A stretch of DNA of 35,037 bases from Bacteroidales bacterium (GCA_004555955.1 SFJG01000037.1:1-35037), one strand, 5' to 3'; positions 22,601-32,455 are shown, counted from the first letter of the stretch. Program-made: numbers and translations. The notes: a model not told the origin generated them from the sequence alone.

Positions 22601-25600
22601 TTATCTCATAATCTTTCTTGTTGCCGTGTTGCCGTCGATGTCGGTTGCGCGCACGATGTAGATACCGCGGTTGAGTGGCATCAAGCTAAGCGTGTTAGCC
22701 GATGTTTGTGCAACGAGTGCTCCCGACATGTTGTAGACGCTGATGCGTGCGGCTTGTGCGCCCGAGAGGCTCACTGTGCTGCCGTCGTAGCAGATTGTAA
22801 GCGGCGATGACGTGATTTGTCCCACTGCAGCGTCACCGGCTGTTACGAAGCATTTAGCGACCTTTGTGCCGAGGGTTGCCGTCAGGTCGGCTACGCCGTT
22901 GCCAACAGCCTTGATGGTTACTAATGCAGCCAAGCCCATCACTTCGACATTTTCAACCGTTATTACTTCTTCGTTGCTCGACGTAACAGTTACGCCCTCG
23001 AGGCTGCCATTGCTTGCGCAGAGGGTTATGGTGATTGTCTTGCCCGGGTCGATTGTTTCTTCCGTGTTGGCAAAGAAGATTTCCTTAGTGTCTGTCTCGA
23101 AGTAGAGCAACGGCATAGCTGCGTCGGTCCATGGCGCGGTGGCGTCGGTGCCGTAGACATAGCCGATTCCTTCGAAGAACGATTGGGTAAGCTCGTTAGC
23201 TTCTATCGAAGCTCCTTCGCGTGTTGTTGCGTCGGCCGACTCAATAGTTGCGCCGTTGACGATCATTCCTGCCAATGCATAGCAGTTTTCGATACCTTTT
23301 TCGCGTGCGGAGGGCGTGCCGAGTTCGTCGCCGGTAAAGCCGAGAATGCGGTGAACGGCGGCAACTTTGCCGGTTGTGTTGTTCGGGTCGTCGATGTTGA
23401 TGTTCACGTTAGCCACGTTGCCGCTGAAGATTTTCGTCGTGCTACTGTATTCGGTAGCGACGTTGCCCACGATACCGCCCGTGCTGTAGCATGCTTGGTT
23501 GTAGTCTTCGTTTTCGGGCGCTGTAGCTGTGATTTCGCCTTCGGCATAGCAATTCTTTACGGCAATGCGGTTCGACGAACCGATGATGCCGCCGATAGAG
23601 TTTTCGGCAGTGAGTGCTACGTTTGCGTGGCAGTCTTTCACGGAGCCTTCCGAGCTGTAGCCGCTCGATTGTCCGAGGATACCGCCCAAATAGTAGCGTG
23701 CTGATGCGTTGATTGAGGCGAAGCAGCGTGCGATGTTGGAGGTGTTACCCATGTTGCCCACGATGCCGCCGACGGTCGACGATTCGGGGTTGTTCGACTC
23801 CATTCGCCAAACGCCGCAGTCGCTGACGTTGCTATAGAACGAAATGTTGCCGGCAATACCACCGATGGTGGTTGCGTACGTAGTGTTCCATACGAAGTAG
23901 GGGTCGAAAACGTAGATGTTCTGCAAGTCGGCTGCCGCTACGTTGCCTGCCACGGCGCCTGCTCCCGACGCTGCGTCGGTCGGCGCGATGCGCGGATTAC
24001 GCATCACGAGGTTGCGAACGTATGCCTTGTCGGTCTCGTTTCTTCCCGACACGCTGCTGAACAGACCGCAGTAGTCTGCTGCGCCCGATGCATCCATGTT
24101 ATAGAGCGTGTAGCCTCCGCCGTCGAAGCCGCCTTGGAGTTCAATAGGTGTCCAAGCGCCGCTTACGCCCATGTCGATGTCGTTCACCATGCGGTAGTGT
24201 GCCGTGGGTTCTGTGCCGATTTGTCGCAAGTCGCCGACGGTCGAAACAAGGTAGGGGTTGGCTTCTGTTCCTTCGCCACCGGCAAAGCGCGTGAACGGCA
24301 GGTTGTAGAAGTCGAGGCGGAAGTTGTCGTTAGAGGTGTTGCGATAGTACACAAAGAGCACGGGGCTGGTTGTGCCCAAGTCGATGAGCGTACCGCCGTA
24401 GTACGAGCCGATGACGTCGTCGCCCTTGAATTCGCAAATCGACGTGCCGTCTTCGTTGGCTATGGTGAGGATGTTGTCGATTACGTCGGAGTCGGTGCGT
24501 TTAACCTTCTTGATGAAGACATATTCGTGTTCGTCGTCGGTGTCGAAGATATACGGGTCGAGATATTCGGTCATAATTATCGGCGTAAAGAGTTCGCCGT
24601 TTTTGCCGATGTTGAAGCGCACGTAGTGGTCGAGCGTCAGGTCTTTATTAAACCAGCCGATTACGGAGATTACGTTGCCTTCGGCGTCGCTTTCGCCTTG
24701 TCCCATGCCGATTACGTATTTATACGAGTCGTCGGCGGGGTAGCGGTCGATGTTCGACGAAATCATTTTGCCGTCGAGCGTTGCGGTAATCACTTGCGCA
24801 AGTTTGCATGTGGGAACGTCTATCATTTCGAACACTTGTTCGCCACTGCTCAGCGTCTTGAGGAATGCGAATTGCTCGTCAAAGCCTTTAATCGAGCCGA
24901 GTTGCATCCAGTCGCCGACGTTGTCGGTGATGGTCTTGATTTTCTCGCCGGCTTGGTTGTAGACGTCAAATCGGTAGATGTATGAGTCGTTGCTCAGGTC
25001 ATAGTCGTAGCCGGTCATGATGATGTTGAGGTTGTCGCTGCCGTCGAACATGCCGCGGCTAAGGTCGTAGTTGGAGAATATGCCGAAGCCGTACATCGTC
25101 GGCATAAAGCCTTCGTTGACGATGGGCACGCGCACTTGTGTTACGCGCTCGTACGATTGGTTGTAGACCTCTGTGACGAAGTAGTTGTCTTCGGTGTAGG
25201 TCATCGTGCCTTGTTGCGGGTCGTAGCTTTCAACGAACGGCTTTTCGTAGTGCGAGAACACGTAGTGGAATTGGCCGTTGAGATACTGCATGTGGAAAAT
25301 CTTTCCGTCGCTATATTGTACGTTGTCGTTGGGACACGAGAAGGTGTGCTCGGCAACGATAGGTTCTGTCGTTCCGTCGCTGTAGGTCGATTTGCGGTAG
25401 ACGGTGATTTCCGACATCGCTTCTGTTACGCCGTTAACAGTGCGCTTGACTGTGGTTCCGATGGCGAGTCGCTCTTTGCGGTCCCAGTCGTTTGTGCCTG
25501 TGCTCAGCAGCGTTGCGCTGTCGACGTTCGTGAAGCGCGTCACTTCTTCGCCTTTGCTGTTGTACACAATGATGTCCGACGATGCTACGCCGGGTTGTAG

Positions 25601-26086
25601 GATTTTGTGGGTGAGCACCATAAACTCCGACGTCGAGGTCGTTTTGTCGAAAAACGACTTCGTTATCTTGCCGAACGGCTGAATTTGGTTCACTTTATCG
25701 GTGTCGGGGATGGACACGGTGACGTCGCACACTTTTTGGTTGTTGTTGTCGTAGAGTGTGATGACCGAACTGCCGTAGTAGTAGGGGTTGGCGGTGCTCA
25801 TCGTGAACGACTGTGTGTAGTGCCAGGTCGTGCCGTCGGGCGATTCGAGAAGTCCCCAACCGCTTACGTCGCTTAGCGAACTTGCCGGCTCGGCGCTGAC
25901 AGGGTCTGCTGTTGCCGATACGCCGACTTTGAGAGCAGCACGCTCGGAAAAGGCATTGCCTCGGCAAACTGCCGAGAACGGATGCACGCCGCCGCGAAGT
26001 TGCTCTACGCGTTGCGCTGTTAATGCTTGCACGCTCATTGTTGTGGCAATGAGGGCAATCAATAGAAGGTAAATTTTTTTCATCAT
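22601..26086 (-). CDS. Large secreted/cell-surface protein with GLUG-type repeats and T9SS-like C-terminal sorting domain
   Basis: 1161-residue exported protein of unknown function. A signal peptide (about 1-22) is followed by a long beta-rich N-terminal part (about 40-600, propeller-like in feel, no assigned family). Residues about 605-660 are the lead-in common to GLUG proteins (GTEANPYLVSTVGDLRQIG, then GGFDGGGYTLYNM). Five GLUG-like turns follow (GGIAGN, GGIVGN, GGILGQ, GGIIGS, GGIVGN; about 750-880). An Ig-like Big domain lies at about 1000-1085. The last 70 residues (ISVYNMSGALVAQT...RGIYIVRATD...ATRKIMR) match the type A sorting domain recognised by the type IX secretion system. Start is the first of two adjacent Met codons. 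Divergent from the SusC operon. Confidence 0.85.
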   Translation of the reverse strand: MMKKIYLLLIALIATTMSVQALTAQRVEQLRGGVHPFSAVCRGNAFSERAALKVGVSATADPVSAEPASSLSDVSGWGLLESPDGTTWHYTQSFTMSTANPYYYGSSVITLYDNNNQKVCDVTVSIPDTDKVNQIQPFGKITKSFFDKTTSTSEFMVLTHKILQPGVASSDIIVYNSKGEEVTRFTNVDSATLLSTGTNDWDRKERLAIGTTVKRTVNGVTEAMSEITVYRKSTYSDGTTEPIVAEHTFSCPNDNVQYSDGKIFHMQYLNGQFHYVFSHYEKPFVESYDPQQGTMTYTEDNYFVTEVYNQSYERVTQVRVPIVNEGFMPTMYGFGIFSNYDLSRGMFDGSDNLNIIMTGYDYDLSNDSYIYRFDVYNQAGEKIKTITDNVGDWMQLGSIKGFDEQFAFLKTLSSGEQVFEMIDVPTCKLAQVITATLDGKMISSNIDRYPADDSYKYVIGMGQGESDAEGNVISVIGWFNKDLTLDHYVRFNIGKNGELFTPIIMTEYLDPYIFDTDDEHEYVFIKKVKRTDSDVIDNILTIANEDGTSICEFKGDDVIGSYYGGTLIDLGTTSPVLFVYYRNTSNDNFRLDFYNLPFTRFAGGEGTEANPYLVSTVGDLRQIGTEPTAHYRMVNDIDMGVSGAWTPIELQGGFDGGGYTLYNMDASGAADYCGLFSSVSGRNETDKAYVRNLVMRNPRIAPTDAASGAGAVAGNVAAADLQNIYVFDPYFVWNTTYATTIGGIAGNISFYSNVSDCGVWRMESNNPESSTVGGIVGNMGNTSNIARCFASINASARYYLGGILGQSSGYSSEGSVKDCHANVALTAENSIGGIIGSSNRIAVKNCYAEGEITATAPENEDYNQACYSTGGIVGNVATEYSSTTKIFSGNVANVNINIDDPNNTTGKVAAVHRILGFTGDELGTPSAREKGIENCYALAGMIVNGATIESADATTREGASIEANELTQSFFEGIGYVYGTDATAPWTDAAMPLLYFETDTKEIFFANTEETIDPGKTITITLCASNGSLEGVTVTSSNEEVITVENVEVMGLAALVTIKAVGNGVADLTATLGTKVAKCFVTAGDAAVGQITSSPLTICYDGSTVSLSGAQAARISVYNMSGALVAQTSANTLSLMPLNRGIYIVRATDIDGNTATRKIMR

Positions 26087-26130
26087 TGTTTTTTATGTGT
26101 TAGAAAATTTCAATTCCTTAAATTATTCTG

Positions 26131-26138
26131 CAAAGTTA
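26131..26138 (-). promoter_or_regulatory. Promoter (-7 element) of the GLUG-repeat protein gene
   Basis: Minus strand TAACTTTG followed by C is an exact TAnnTTTG match 45 bases upstream of the start codon; transcription should begin near 26124. No clear TTTG is present at -33. Instead a 14-bp palindrome sits there (26148-26161). Confidence 0.6.
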
Positions 26139-26147
26139 CTAATTATT

Positions 26148-26161
26148 AGGCTACTTAGCCT
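26148..26161. promoter_or_regulatory. 14-bp palindrome over the -33 region, operator candidate
   Basis: Arms AGGCTA and TAGCCT flank CT exactly 10-23 bases upstream of the leftward -7 element. The position suits a transcription factor site controlling the GLUG-repeat protein. Could be chance in AT-rich DNA, although the arms themselves are GC-containing. Confidence 0.35.
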
Positions 26162-26344
26162 CTTTTAATCCTTAATAAAAGAAAAAATCGGTATTTTTTG
26201 ATTCTTTTGATTAATGCTTTTAATCAGGCGCCGTTGCAAACGCTCCGAAAATGCTATGATACGTTAAAATCTAATTGTTAAATCTGCTCGGTTTTTAACA
26301 ATTTGCAAAATTGCACAATTCCCATAAAAACGACTATGTTTTTT

Positions 26345-26425
26345 AAGTGTGTTAAATAGCATATAATACTTGTAATATGCTGAAAAATAATATTTTATTC
26401 TTCTATGTCGGATTTTAACACACTT
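26345..26425. promoter_or_regulatory. Nested inverted repeats in the divergent regulatory region
   Basis: A perfect 12-bp inverted repeat (AAGTGTGTTAAA at 26345-26356, TTTAACACACTT at 26414-26425) encloses a second perfect 7-bp one (AGCATAT at 26358-26364, ATATGCT at 26375-26381). They lie mid-way in the 582-bp AT-rich gap (26087-26668) between the GLUG protein and SusC genes. No ORF-like coding signal is seen there. They could be paired regulator sites or an RNA structure; no regulator gene is adjacent. Confidence 0.45.
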
Positions 26426-26544
26426 TTACGAAACCTAAACAATCCTTACACAAAACGGTGTATTTAACATTTGTATGAAATGCTCTGAAAAACGCAACTA
26501 AGTTAAACTTTGGTTTTTATTAAGCGTAAAACACTTACAATTTG

Positions 26545-26552
26545 TAAATTTG
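26545..26552 (+). promoter_or_regulatory. Promoter (-7 element) of the SusC/SusD operon
   Basis: TAAATTTG followed by C is an exact -7 match 117 bases upstream of the SusC start. A second match, TAGTTTTG, lies at 26590-26597. Neither has a good -33 TTTG, so activator dependence is plausible. The leader would be about 70-110 bases. Confidence 0.5.
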
Positions 26553-26668
26553 CACTCGGGTTTTATGATAAAACCGAAAGATTTAATAGTAGTTTTGGAT
26601 ACGAATTTGATACGAAAAAGAGACTTAAGAGAATAAACAAACATATTTTTGGTTTAATTAAATTAGTT

Positions 26669-29600
26669 ATGAAGAAGCTGTTATTTTTACTGATTTCAGT
26701 TTGTTCTTTGTCACTAAGTTTCACCGCAGAGGCGAAAGTAGTGCGAGGACAAGTTGTTGATGCAAGCAATGGCGAGCCTCTAATCGGAGCGACTATCACT
26801 CCTAAAGGCGGAGGTCACGCAACTGCCACTGACTTGGACGGACGTTTCTCGATTGACGTCCCGAACAATGTAAAAGACATTACTGTTACCTATATCGGTA
26901 TGGTTACCCGCGTCGTTGAAGCTGCGGATAACTTGCTTATTACAATGGAAACAGCAGAGAACACACTCGATGATGTCGTTGTTACAGCCTATGGTACTTC
27001 TACCAAAGGTGCATTTACCGGTTCTGCCGGCGTTGTCGATGCAGCAACTATCGAAAAGCGCCAGGTGTCGAACCTCACCCAAGCTCTCTCCGGTACTGTT
27101 GCCGGTGTGCAAATCCAAAGCTATAACGGCCAGCCGGGTACCAGCGCTTCCGTTAAGGTGCGTGGTATCGGTTCGCTCAACGCAGGTACCGCTCCTCTTT
27201 ACATCGTTGACGGTATTCCTTACGACGGCGATATGTCGGCTATCAACACTGCCGATATCGAATCGATGACCGTCCTCAAAGACGCCGCTTCTACTGCTCT
27301 CTATGGTGCTCGCGGTGCTAACGGTATCATCATGATTACTACCAAGAAAGGTCGCTCGGCAAGCAACGGTAAGGCTGTCGTGACTTTCGACGCTCGTTGG
27401 GGTGCTAACTCGCGCCAAATCAAGAACTACGACGTGCTCACAAGCCCGAAGAACTACACCGAGCTCGAATATGCTGCTATCCGCAACGCCGGTCTGTATT
27501 CTCTCGGCTACGACGCTGCGACCGCTCACGCTTATGCTAACGCTAACCTCGGCAACAACACTGCCGGTGGTAGCGGTTACCAAATCTACACCGTACCTGC
27601 AGGCGAAAGCATCATCGGTATGAACGGTAAGCTCAACCCCAACGCTGCTCTCGGCTACTGGGATGGCAAAAACTACTACACTCCCGACAACTGGTCGGAC
27701 ATCATGTTCCAATCGCAACTCCGTCAAGAGTACAACCTCTCTATCAGCGGTAACTCTTCGCGTAACAACTTCTACTTGTCGCTCGGTTACCTCGACGATG
27801 GCGGTATCGTTAGCGGTTCAGGCTTCGAACGCATCACTACTCGTTTGCGCGACGAATACATCGTTAACAACTGGTTGAAAGTGGGTGCTAACGTAGCTTA
27901 CACTTACTACAAGAGCCAATACCCCGGCGACCAAACTCGTGAAGACGGCTCTTCAAGCGGTAACGCATTCTACATCGCAAACTTCATCGCGCCTATCTAC
28001 CCGATGTATGTTCGCGACAGCCAATGCAACATTATGGAAAACGGCGGTCGTCCCGTTTACGACTACGGTGACCAATCTTACACCGCTCGCAAGCGTTCGT
28101 TCATGTCGCAATCCAACCCCGCAGGTGCCCTTATCTACGACAAGACCGAATATCTTTCGGACATCCTCAACTCAAACTGGTTCATCGAACTCAACCCCGT
28201 TCAAGGTCTTACTTTGAAGGCATCTTACGGTTTGAGCGTCGACAACACTCGCTACAACAAGCTCTATAACGCCTACATGGGTCAGTTCGCTGATATGCAA
28301 GGTAACGCCGACCAACAACACGGTCGCGAAACTTCGCTCACTCAACAATATACCGTTAACTACAATAACCGTTTCGCCGACGTTCACTCTATCGACGTTA
28401 CTGCAGGTTATGAAGGTTTCCAATGGCGTTATAACACTCTTTACGCTACCGCTTCTTGCCTCTACGACCCCGAAAGCTTCTACGTAAGCAACGGTATCAA
28501 CAACAAGAACAATGGTTCTTCGCTCGACCGCTACGCTACTCGCGGTTACTTCGCGCGCGTTAACTACTCTTACGACGACCGTTACATCGGTAACATCGGT
28601 TATCGTCGCGACGCTTCTTCGCGCTTCTCGCCCGACAATCGCTGGGGTAACTTCTTGAGCGGTTCGGTTGCTTGGGTTATCAGCAACGAAAAATTCCTTG
28701 AAGGCGTCGACAATATCGACCTCCTCAAACTTAAAGCTTCTGTTGGTCAACAAGGTAACGATGCTGTCGGTAACTACTACGCTTGGCTCGACCAATACCA
28801 AGTGCAAGGTGCTAACGGCGTGTTCTCCGACGGTACGCTCGACTACAAAGGTAACCCCGATTTGACTTGGGAAACTTCTACTTCTTACAACGTAGGTGTC
28901 GACTTCGGTTTCTTCGGCAACAAGCTCAACGGTAGCATCGAGTACTTCGCTCGCAAATCGAAAGATATGCTCTACTACAAGCCCGTTGCAGGTTCGAACG
29001 GTTACTCGCAAATCCCGATGAACGTCGGTTCTATCACTAACTCGGGTCTCGAAATCGACTTGAACTACAACATCTTCAACACCAAGAACTTCACTTGGGA
29101 CATTAATGCTAACGCTACTATCCAAAAGAGCAAAATCAACGAACTCCACCCCGACCTCGAAGGTCAACTCGTCGACGGTAGCTACATCTACACCGAAGGC
29201 GAAGAAATGTATCAAATGTACCTCGTTAAGTGGGCAGGTGTTAACCCCGAAAACGGTGTCGCTCAATACTGGGCTTTGGACAAAGACGGCAACGAATACA
29301 AGACCGAAAACTACACCCTCGCTCAAGAAAACCGCAAAGCCGTTAACATGCTTCCCCGCGTTTACGGTGGTTTCGGCACAAACTTGACATTCTTCGGCTT
29401 TGACGCTTCTTGCCAACTCGCTTACCAAATCGGCGGTCACATCTTCGACTCGGGTTACCAACGCTTGATGCACTGCGGTTACACCTCTTATGCAGGTAAC
29501 AACTGGCACAAAGACATCTACAACGCTTGGACTCCCGAAAACACCAACACCGATGTTCCCCGTCTCTGCGCTACCGACAAATATGCCAACTCAACTTCGA

Positions 29601-29842
29601 CTCGCTTCCTCGAAAAAGCAAGCTACCTCGCGTTGAACAACATCACCGTCGGCTACACCGTGCCTGAAAAGGCTGTTCGCAAACTCGGCTTGTCGAGCCT
29701 CCGCGTTTACTTCGCTGCCGACAACCTTGGTCTCATTTCCGCTCGTAAAGGCCTTGACCCGCGTCAAAGCTACTACAGTTCTTCGACCAACACCTATTCT
29801 GCTATGCGCACAATTTCCGGTGGTTTGAATCTTAGTTTCTAA
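26669..29842 (+). CDS. SusC-like TonB-dependent outer membrane transporter
   Basis: 1057-residue SusC/RagA-type transporter that imports ligands captured by its SusD partner. A signal peptide (about 1-22) is followed by the carboxypeptidase-regulatory-like domain (VVRGQVVDASNGEPLIGATI, about 24-100). Next come the TonB box region with DDVVVTAYGT, then the plug with VRGIGSLNAGTAPLYIVDGI and DAASTALYGARGANGIIMIT, and the barrel ending in GGLNLSF. The ATG at 26669 is chosen because it opens the signal peptide; the upstream in-frame extension is not protein-like. Strongly biased codons (AAC, GAC, GGT, CTC) suggest high expression. Ligand unknown: no glycoside hydrolase or sulfatase is nearby. Confidence 0.96.
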   Translation: MKKLLFLLISVCSLSLSFTAEAKVVRGQVVDASNGEPLIGATITPKGGGHATATDLDGRFSIDVPNNVKDITVTYIGMVTRVVEAADNLLITMETAENTLDDVVVTAYGTSTKGAFTGSAGVVDAATIEKRQVSNLTQALSGTVAGVQIQSYNGQPGTSASVKVRGIGSLNAGTAPLYIVDGIPYDGDMSAINTADIESMTVLKDAASTALYGARGANGIIMITTKKGRSASNGKAVVTFDARWGANSRQIKNYDVLTSPKNYTELEYAAIRNAGLYSLGYDAATAHAYANANLGNNTAGGSGYQIYTVPAGESIIGMNGKLNPNAALGYWDGKNYYTPDNWSDIMFQSQLRQEYNLSISGNSSRNNFYLSLGYLDDGGIVSGSGFERITTRLRDEYIVNNWLKVGANVAYTYYKSQYPGDQTREDGSSSGNAFYIANFIAPIYPMYVRDSQCNIMENGGRPVYDYGDQSYTARKRSFMSQSNPAGALIYDKTEYLSDILNSNWFIELNPVQGLTLKASYGLSVDNTRYNKLYNAYMGQFADMQGNADQQHGRETSLTQQYTVNYNNRFADVHSIDVTAGYEGFQWRYNTLYATASCLYDPESFYVSNGINNKNNGSSLDRYATRGYFARVNYSYDDRYIGNIGYRRDASSRFSPDNRWGNFLSGSVAWVISNEKFLEGVDNIDLLKLKASVGQQGNDAVGNYYAWLDQYQVQGANGVFSDGTLDYKGNPDLTWETSTSYNVGVDFGFFGNKLNGSIEYFARKSKDMLYYKPVAGSNGYSQIPMNVGSITNSGLEIDLNYNIFNTKNFTWDINANATIQKSKINELHPDLEGQLVDGSYIYTEGEEMYQMYLVKWAGVNPENGVAQYWALDKDGNEYKTENYTLAQENRKAVNMLPRVYGGFGTNLTFFGFDASCQLAYQIGGHIFDSGYQRLMHCGYTSYAGNNWHKDIYNAWTPENTNTDVPRLCATDKYANSTSTRFLEKASYLALNNITVGYTVPEKAVRKLGLSSLRVYFAADNLGLISARKGLDPRQSYYSSSTNTYSAMRTISGGLNLSF

Positions 29843-29862
29843 TTTCAAAGAACTTACTTAAA

Positions 29863-31470
29863 ATGAAAAAGAATTTATTATATATAGCATTGGCATCGTT
29901 GGCATTCACTGCCTGCGAAGACCTCGACTTGCGCCCGGAAGGCGACACTACCACTCCGGACCAAAAAGAAGAGACGCTGAATAACAATCCGGACCGTGCT
30001 GAAGCCGGCGTCAATGCCGTCTTCTCCGGCTTGTCGCAATATGCCCCCAACTCCGATGTGCTCGGCTCTGTGCGTCACAACGACTTCGGTTATCCCGCAA
30101 TTATGATGGCTCTCGACGCTTGTAGCGAAGATGTCATTACCAGCGACAACGGTTACAACTGGGCAGGTAACTCGCTCGACTTCACCGACCGCGTCTACAC
30201 CTCTAACGAGAGCAAAATAATCTGGAACACCCTCTACAGCTCTATCCTTTCGGCTAACACCGTGCTTTCTTCTATCGACGAAAACACTGAAGACCCGCAA
30301 CTTCAATACTACATGGCTCAAGCCAAAACTACTCGTGCTTTCATGTACCTCAACCTCGTTCAACTCTATCAGTTCAACTACGAAGGTCATGAAAACTCGC
30401 CGGCTGTGCCTCTTATCACCGATAAGAACAAAGACGAAGCTGCTACTAACGGCTGTCCCCGTGCTACCGTTCAAGAAGTCTACGACCAAATCAACGACGA
30501 CCTTACAAAATCTATCGCTTTGCTCGAAAACTGCGGCATCAGCCGTCCCGACAAGCGTTACGTCAGCGCTGCCGTTGCTTACGGTCTCCGCGCTCGTATG
30601 AACCTCGCTATGCACAAATATGCTGAGGCTGCTAACGACGCCGACAAAGCTATCGCTGCAGCTACCGACTGTGCGCCCGCTACGTTCAACGAAATCAACC
30701 ACCCGACTTTCTGGGACTTCTCTGAGAAAAACTGGATGTGGGGTATCCGCGTTGAAGAAACCGACGACGTCGTTAGCTCTGGTCTGATCAACTGGATTTC
30801 GCACTGCGGTACGTTCAACTACGGCTACTGCACCGTAAGCGGCAGTCGCCAAATCAGCAAAAAGCTCTACAACCAAATCTCCGAAACCGACGCGCGTAAG
30901 GCTTGGTTCAGCGACGGTCAAGGCGTTAACCCGTTCCTTTCGGACGCTTACAACGCTTACCTCGTTGAAAACGAATTCTATCCTTACACAAGCTGTAAGT
31001 TCGCTCCCTACGGAGGTTATGCCGACGGCAATATCGGTGCCGACACCAACGCTAACGACGTTGCCCTCATGCGTATCGAAGAAATGTACCTCATCAAGGC
31101 TGAAGGTCTTGCTCGCACAGGCGGCGACGGTTATGCAGTGCTTAGCGCATTTATGACTAACTTCCGCGACCCGCAATACTCATTCCCCGGCACAAGCGGC
31201 GACCGTCTTATCAACGAAATCCTCAAACAACGTCGTATCGAGCTCTGGGGTGAAGGTCTTATCTGGTTCGACATCATGCGTCTCAACCAAGGCGTTGACC
31301 GTCGCGGTTGCGGCTTCCACGAACCGACTGTTATCTTCAACATCGAGCCCAATTCGCCGATCCTTCTCTACCGTCTCCCGCAGACCGAGATTCAAGCTAA
31401 CTCCGCTATCAGCGAAGGCGACAACAACCCCGTTGCTTCTGCTCCCGACCCTGTTAAAGACGTGGAATAA
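29863..31470 (+). CDS. SusD-like surface lipoprotein
   Basis: 535-residue SusD/RagB-family lipoprotein that caps the SusC transporter and binds its ligand. The lipobox is AFTAC (Cys18), followed by acidic residues (EDLDLRPEGD) as in surface-exported lipoproteins. SusD features include the TPR-rich helical region (AQAKTTRAFMYLNLVQLY, ARMNLAMHKYAEAANDADKA) and the late family motif ILKQRRIELWGEGLIWFDIM. It starts 20 bases after the SusC stop, in one operon with it, with similarly biased codons. Confidence 0.96.
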   Translation: MKKNLLYIALASLAFTACEDLDLRPEGDTTTPDQKEETLNNNPDRAEAGVNAVFSGLSQYAPNSDVLGSVRHNDFGYPAIMMALDACSEDVITSDNGYNWAGNSLDFTDRVYTSNESKIIWNTLYSSILSANTVLSSIDENTEDPQLQYYMAQAKTTRAFMYLNLVQLYQFNYEGHENSPAVPLITDKNKDEAATNGCPRATVQEVYDQINDDLTKSIALLENCGISRPDKRYVSAAVAYGLRARMNLAMHKYAEAANDADKAIAAATDCAPATFNEINHPTFWDFSEKNWMWGIRVEETDDVVSSGLINWISHCGTFNYGYCTVSGSRQISKKLYNQISETDARKAWFSDGQGVNPFLSDAYNAYLVENEFYPYTSCKFAPYGGYADGNIGADTNANDVALMRIEEMYLIKAEGLARTGGDGYAVLSAFMTNFRDPQYSFPGTSGDRLINEILKQRRIELWGEGLIWFDIMRLNQGVDRRGCGFHEPTVIFNIEPNSPILLYRLPQTEIQANSAISEGDNNPVASAPDPVKDVE

Positions 31471-31498
31471 TTTAATAACTTTTTAATTTTCAAGAATT

Positions 31499-32455
31499 AT
31501 GAAATTTAATAAAATATTTTTCGGAATCTTGGCAGTTTCGGCGTTGACGTTTACCGCTTGCTCCGACTACGAAGATACTGACGTTAGAAGCCCGCGTGCT
31601 AACGACGACAACGTGCGCATCCTCGCTTCAAACCCCGCTTCGCTCGAACTCGACCCCGCCGACGCGCAATTCGACCTCGCTGTCGCTCGCACATCTACTA
31701 ACGCTGCCGAGTATAAAATCACCGTTACTCAAAACGACGATAACGCTTTCGTTTTCCCCGAAACTGTTGCTTTTGCAGAGGGCGAAACTGATGCTGTTAT
31801 CACTGTGAAAATGGCTGACAATGCTCCTGTCGGTAAGGCTCTTAGCTATGCTATCGCGCTCGACGACGAAGTAGCTGCTCTTTACAAAGCAGATGGCGTC
31901 GGCTCTTTCGCAGGTACAGCTACTATCGTTAAGTTCAACCACCTCGGTGTTGGTCAAGTTGCCGACGTATTTATGTATAGCGGTGACCAAGGTCTTTTAA
32001 TTACCGTTGCTGTTAACATGTATCAACGCGATGACAAACCGAATGTTTACCGTATCGAAACCCCCTATACTATCCCTGTAAACCTCTTGACAGGTTATGA
32101 AGGCATGGAATTTGATTACGGTCAAAAGACTATCGAATTTGTTGTCGGTAAGGACAATTTGGTTACCTACGACGATATCTACCTCAACGTGGGTTACCAA
32201 GGTGCAGAAGAGGACCCGATTATCGCATGTTTGAAGGACGGTACGCAAAATGACCAAGTTCTTGTTCGCGACGACGATGGCAATCCATTGTTCTTCAAAC
32301 TCTCGCCTTATTACGCTGTTCCCAGTCTAAAAGGCGGTTTCGGTCAATCTCCTTTGTTCGTTTCGTTCCCGGGATTCGACCTCGCAGGTGCTACAGAAGC
32401 TATCTACGGCGTCTATGGAACGGACGGCGAACCCTATCAACCCGCTGCTCTCTAA
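31499..32455 (+). CDS. Surface lipoprotein, third gene of the SusCD operon (SusE/F-position)
   Basis: 318-residue lipoprotein with lipobox FTAC (Cys21) and an acidic export signal (SDYEDTD). An N-terminal immunoglobulin/Calx-beta-like module is suggested by ASLELDPADAQFDLAVART and VTVKM-type strands (about 45-140). The second half is beta-rich (about 150-318) and unassigned. It occupies the place where SusE/SusF-type or other ligand-binding lipoproteins sit, 28 bases after SusD, so a substrate-binding role is inferred. No catalytic residues are recognisable. Confidence 0.85.
   Translation: MKFNKIFFGILAVSALTFTACSDYEDTDVRSPRANDDNVRILASNPASLELDPADAQFDLAVARTSTNAAEYKITVTQNDDNAFVFPETVAFAEGETDAVITVKMADNAPVGKALSYAIALDDEVAALYKADGVGSFAGTATIVKFNHLGVGQVADVFMYSGDQGLLITVAVNMYQRDDKPNVYRIETPYTIPVNLLTGYEGMEFDYGQKTIEFVVGKDNLVTYDDIYLNVGYQGAEEDPIIACLKDGTQNDQVLVRDDDGNPLFFKLSPYYAVPSLKGGFGQSPLFVSFPGFDLAGATEAIYGVYGTDGEPYQPAAL

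Noticed and set aside
26510..26668. 53-codon N-terminal extension of the SusC protein
   Set aside because: The extension would begin at TTG, overlaps both promoter candidates, and would bury the signal peptide that starts at 26669.
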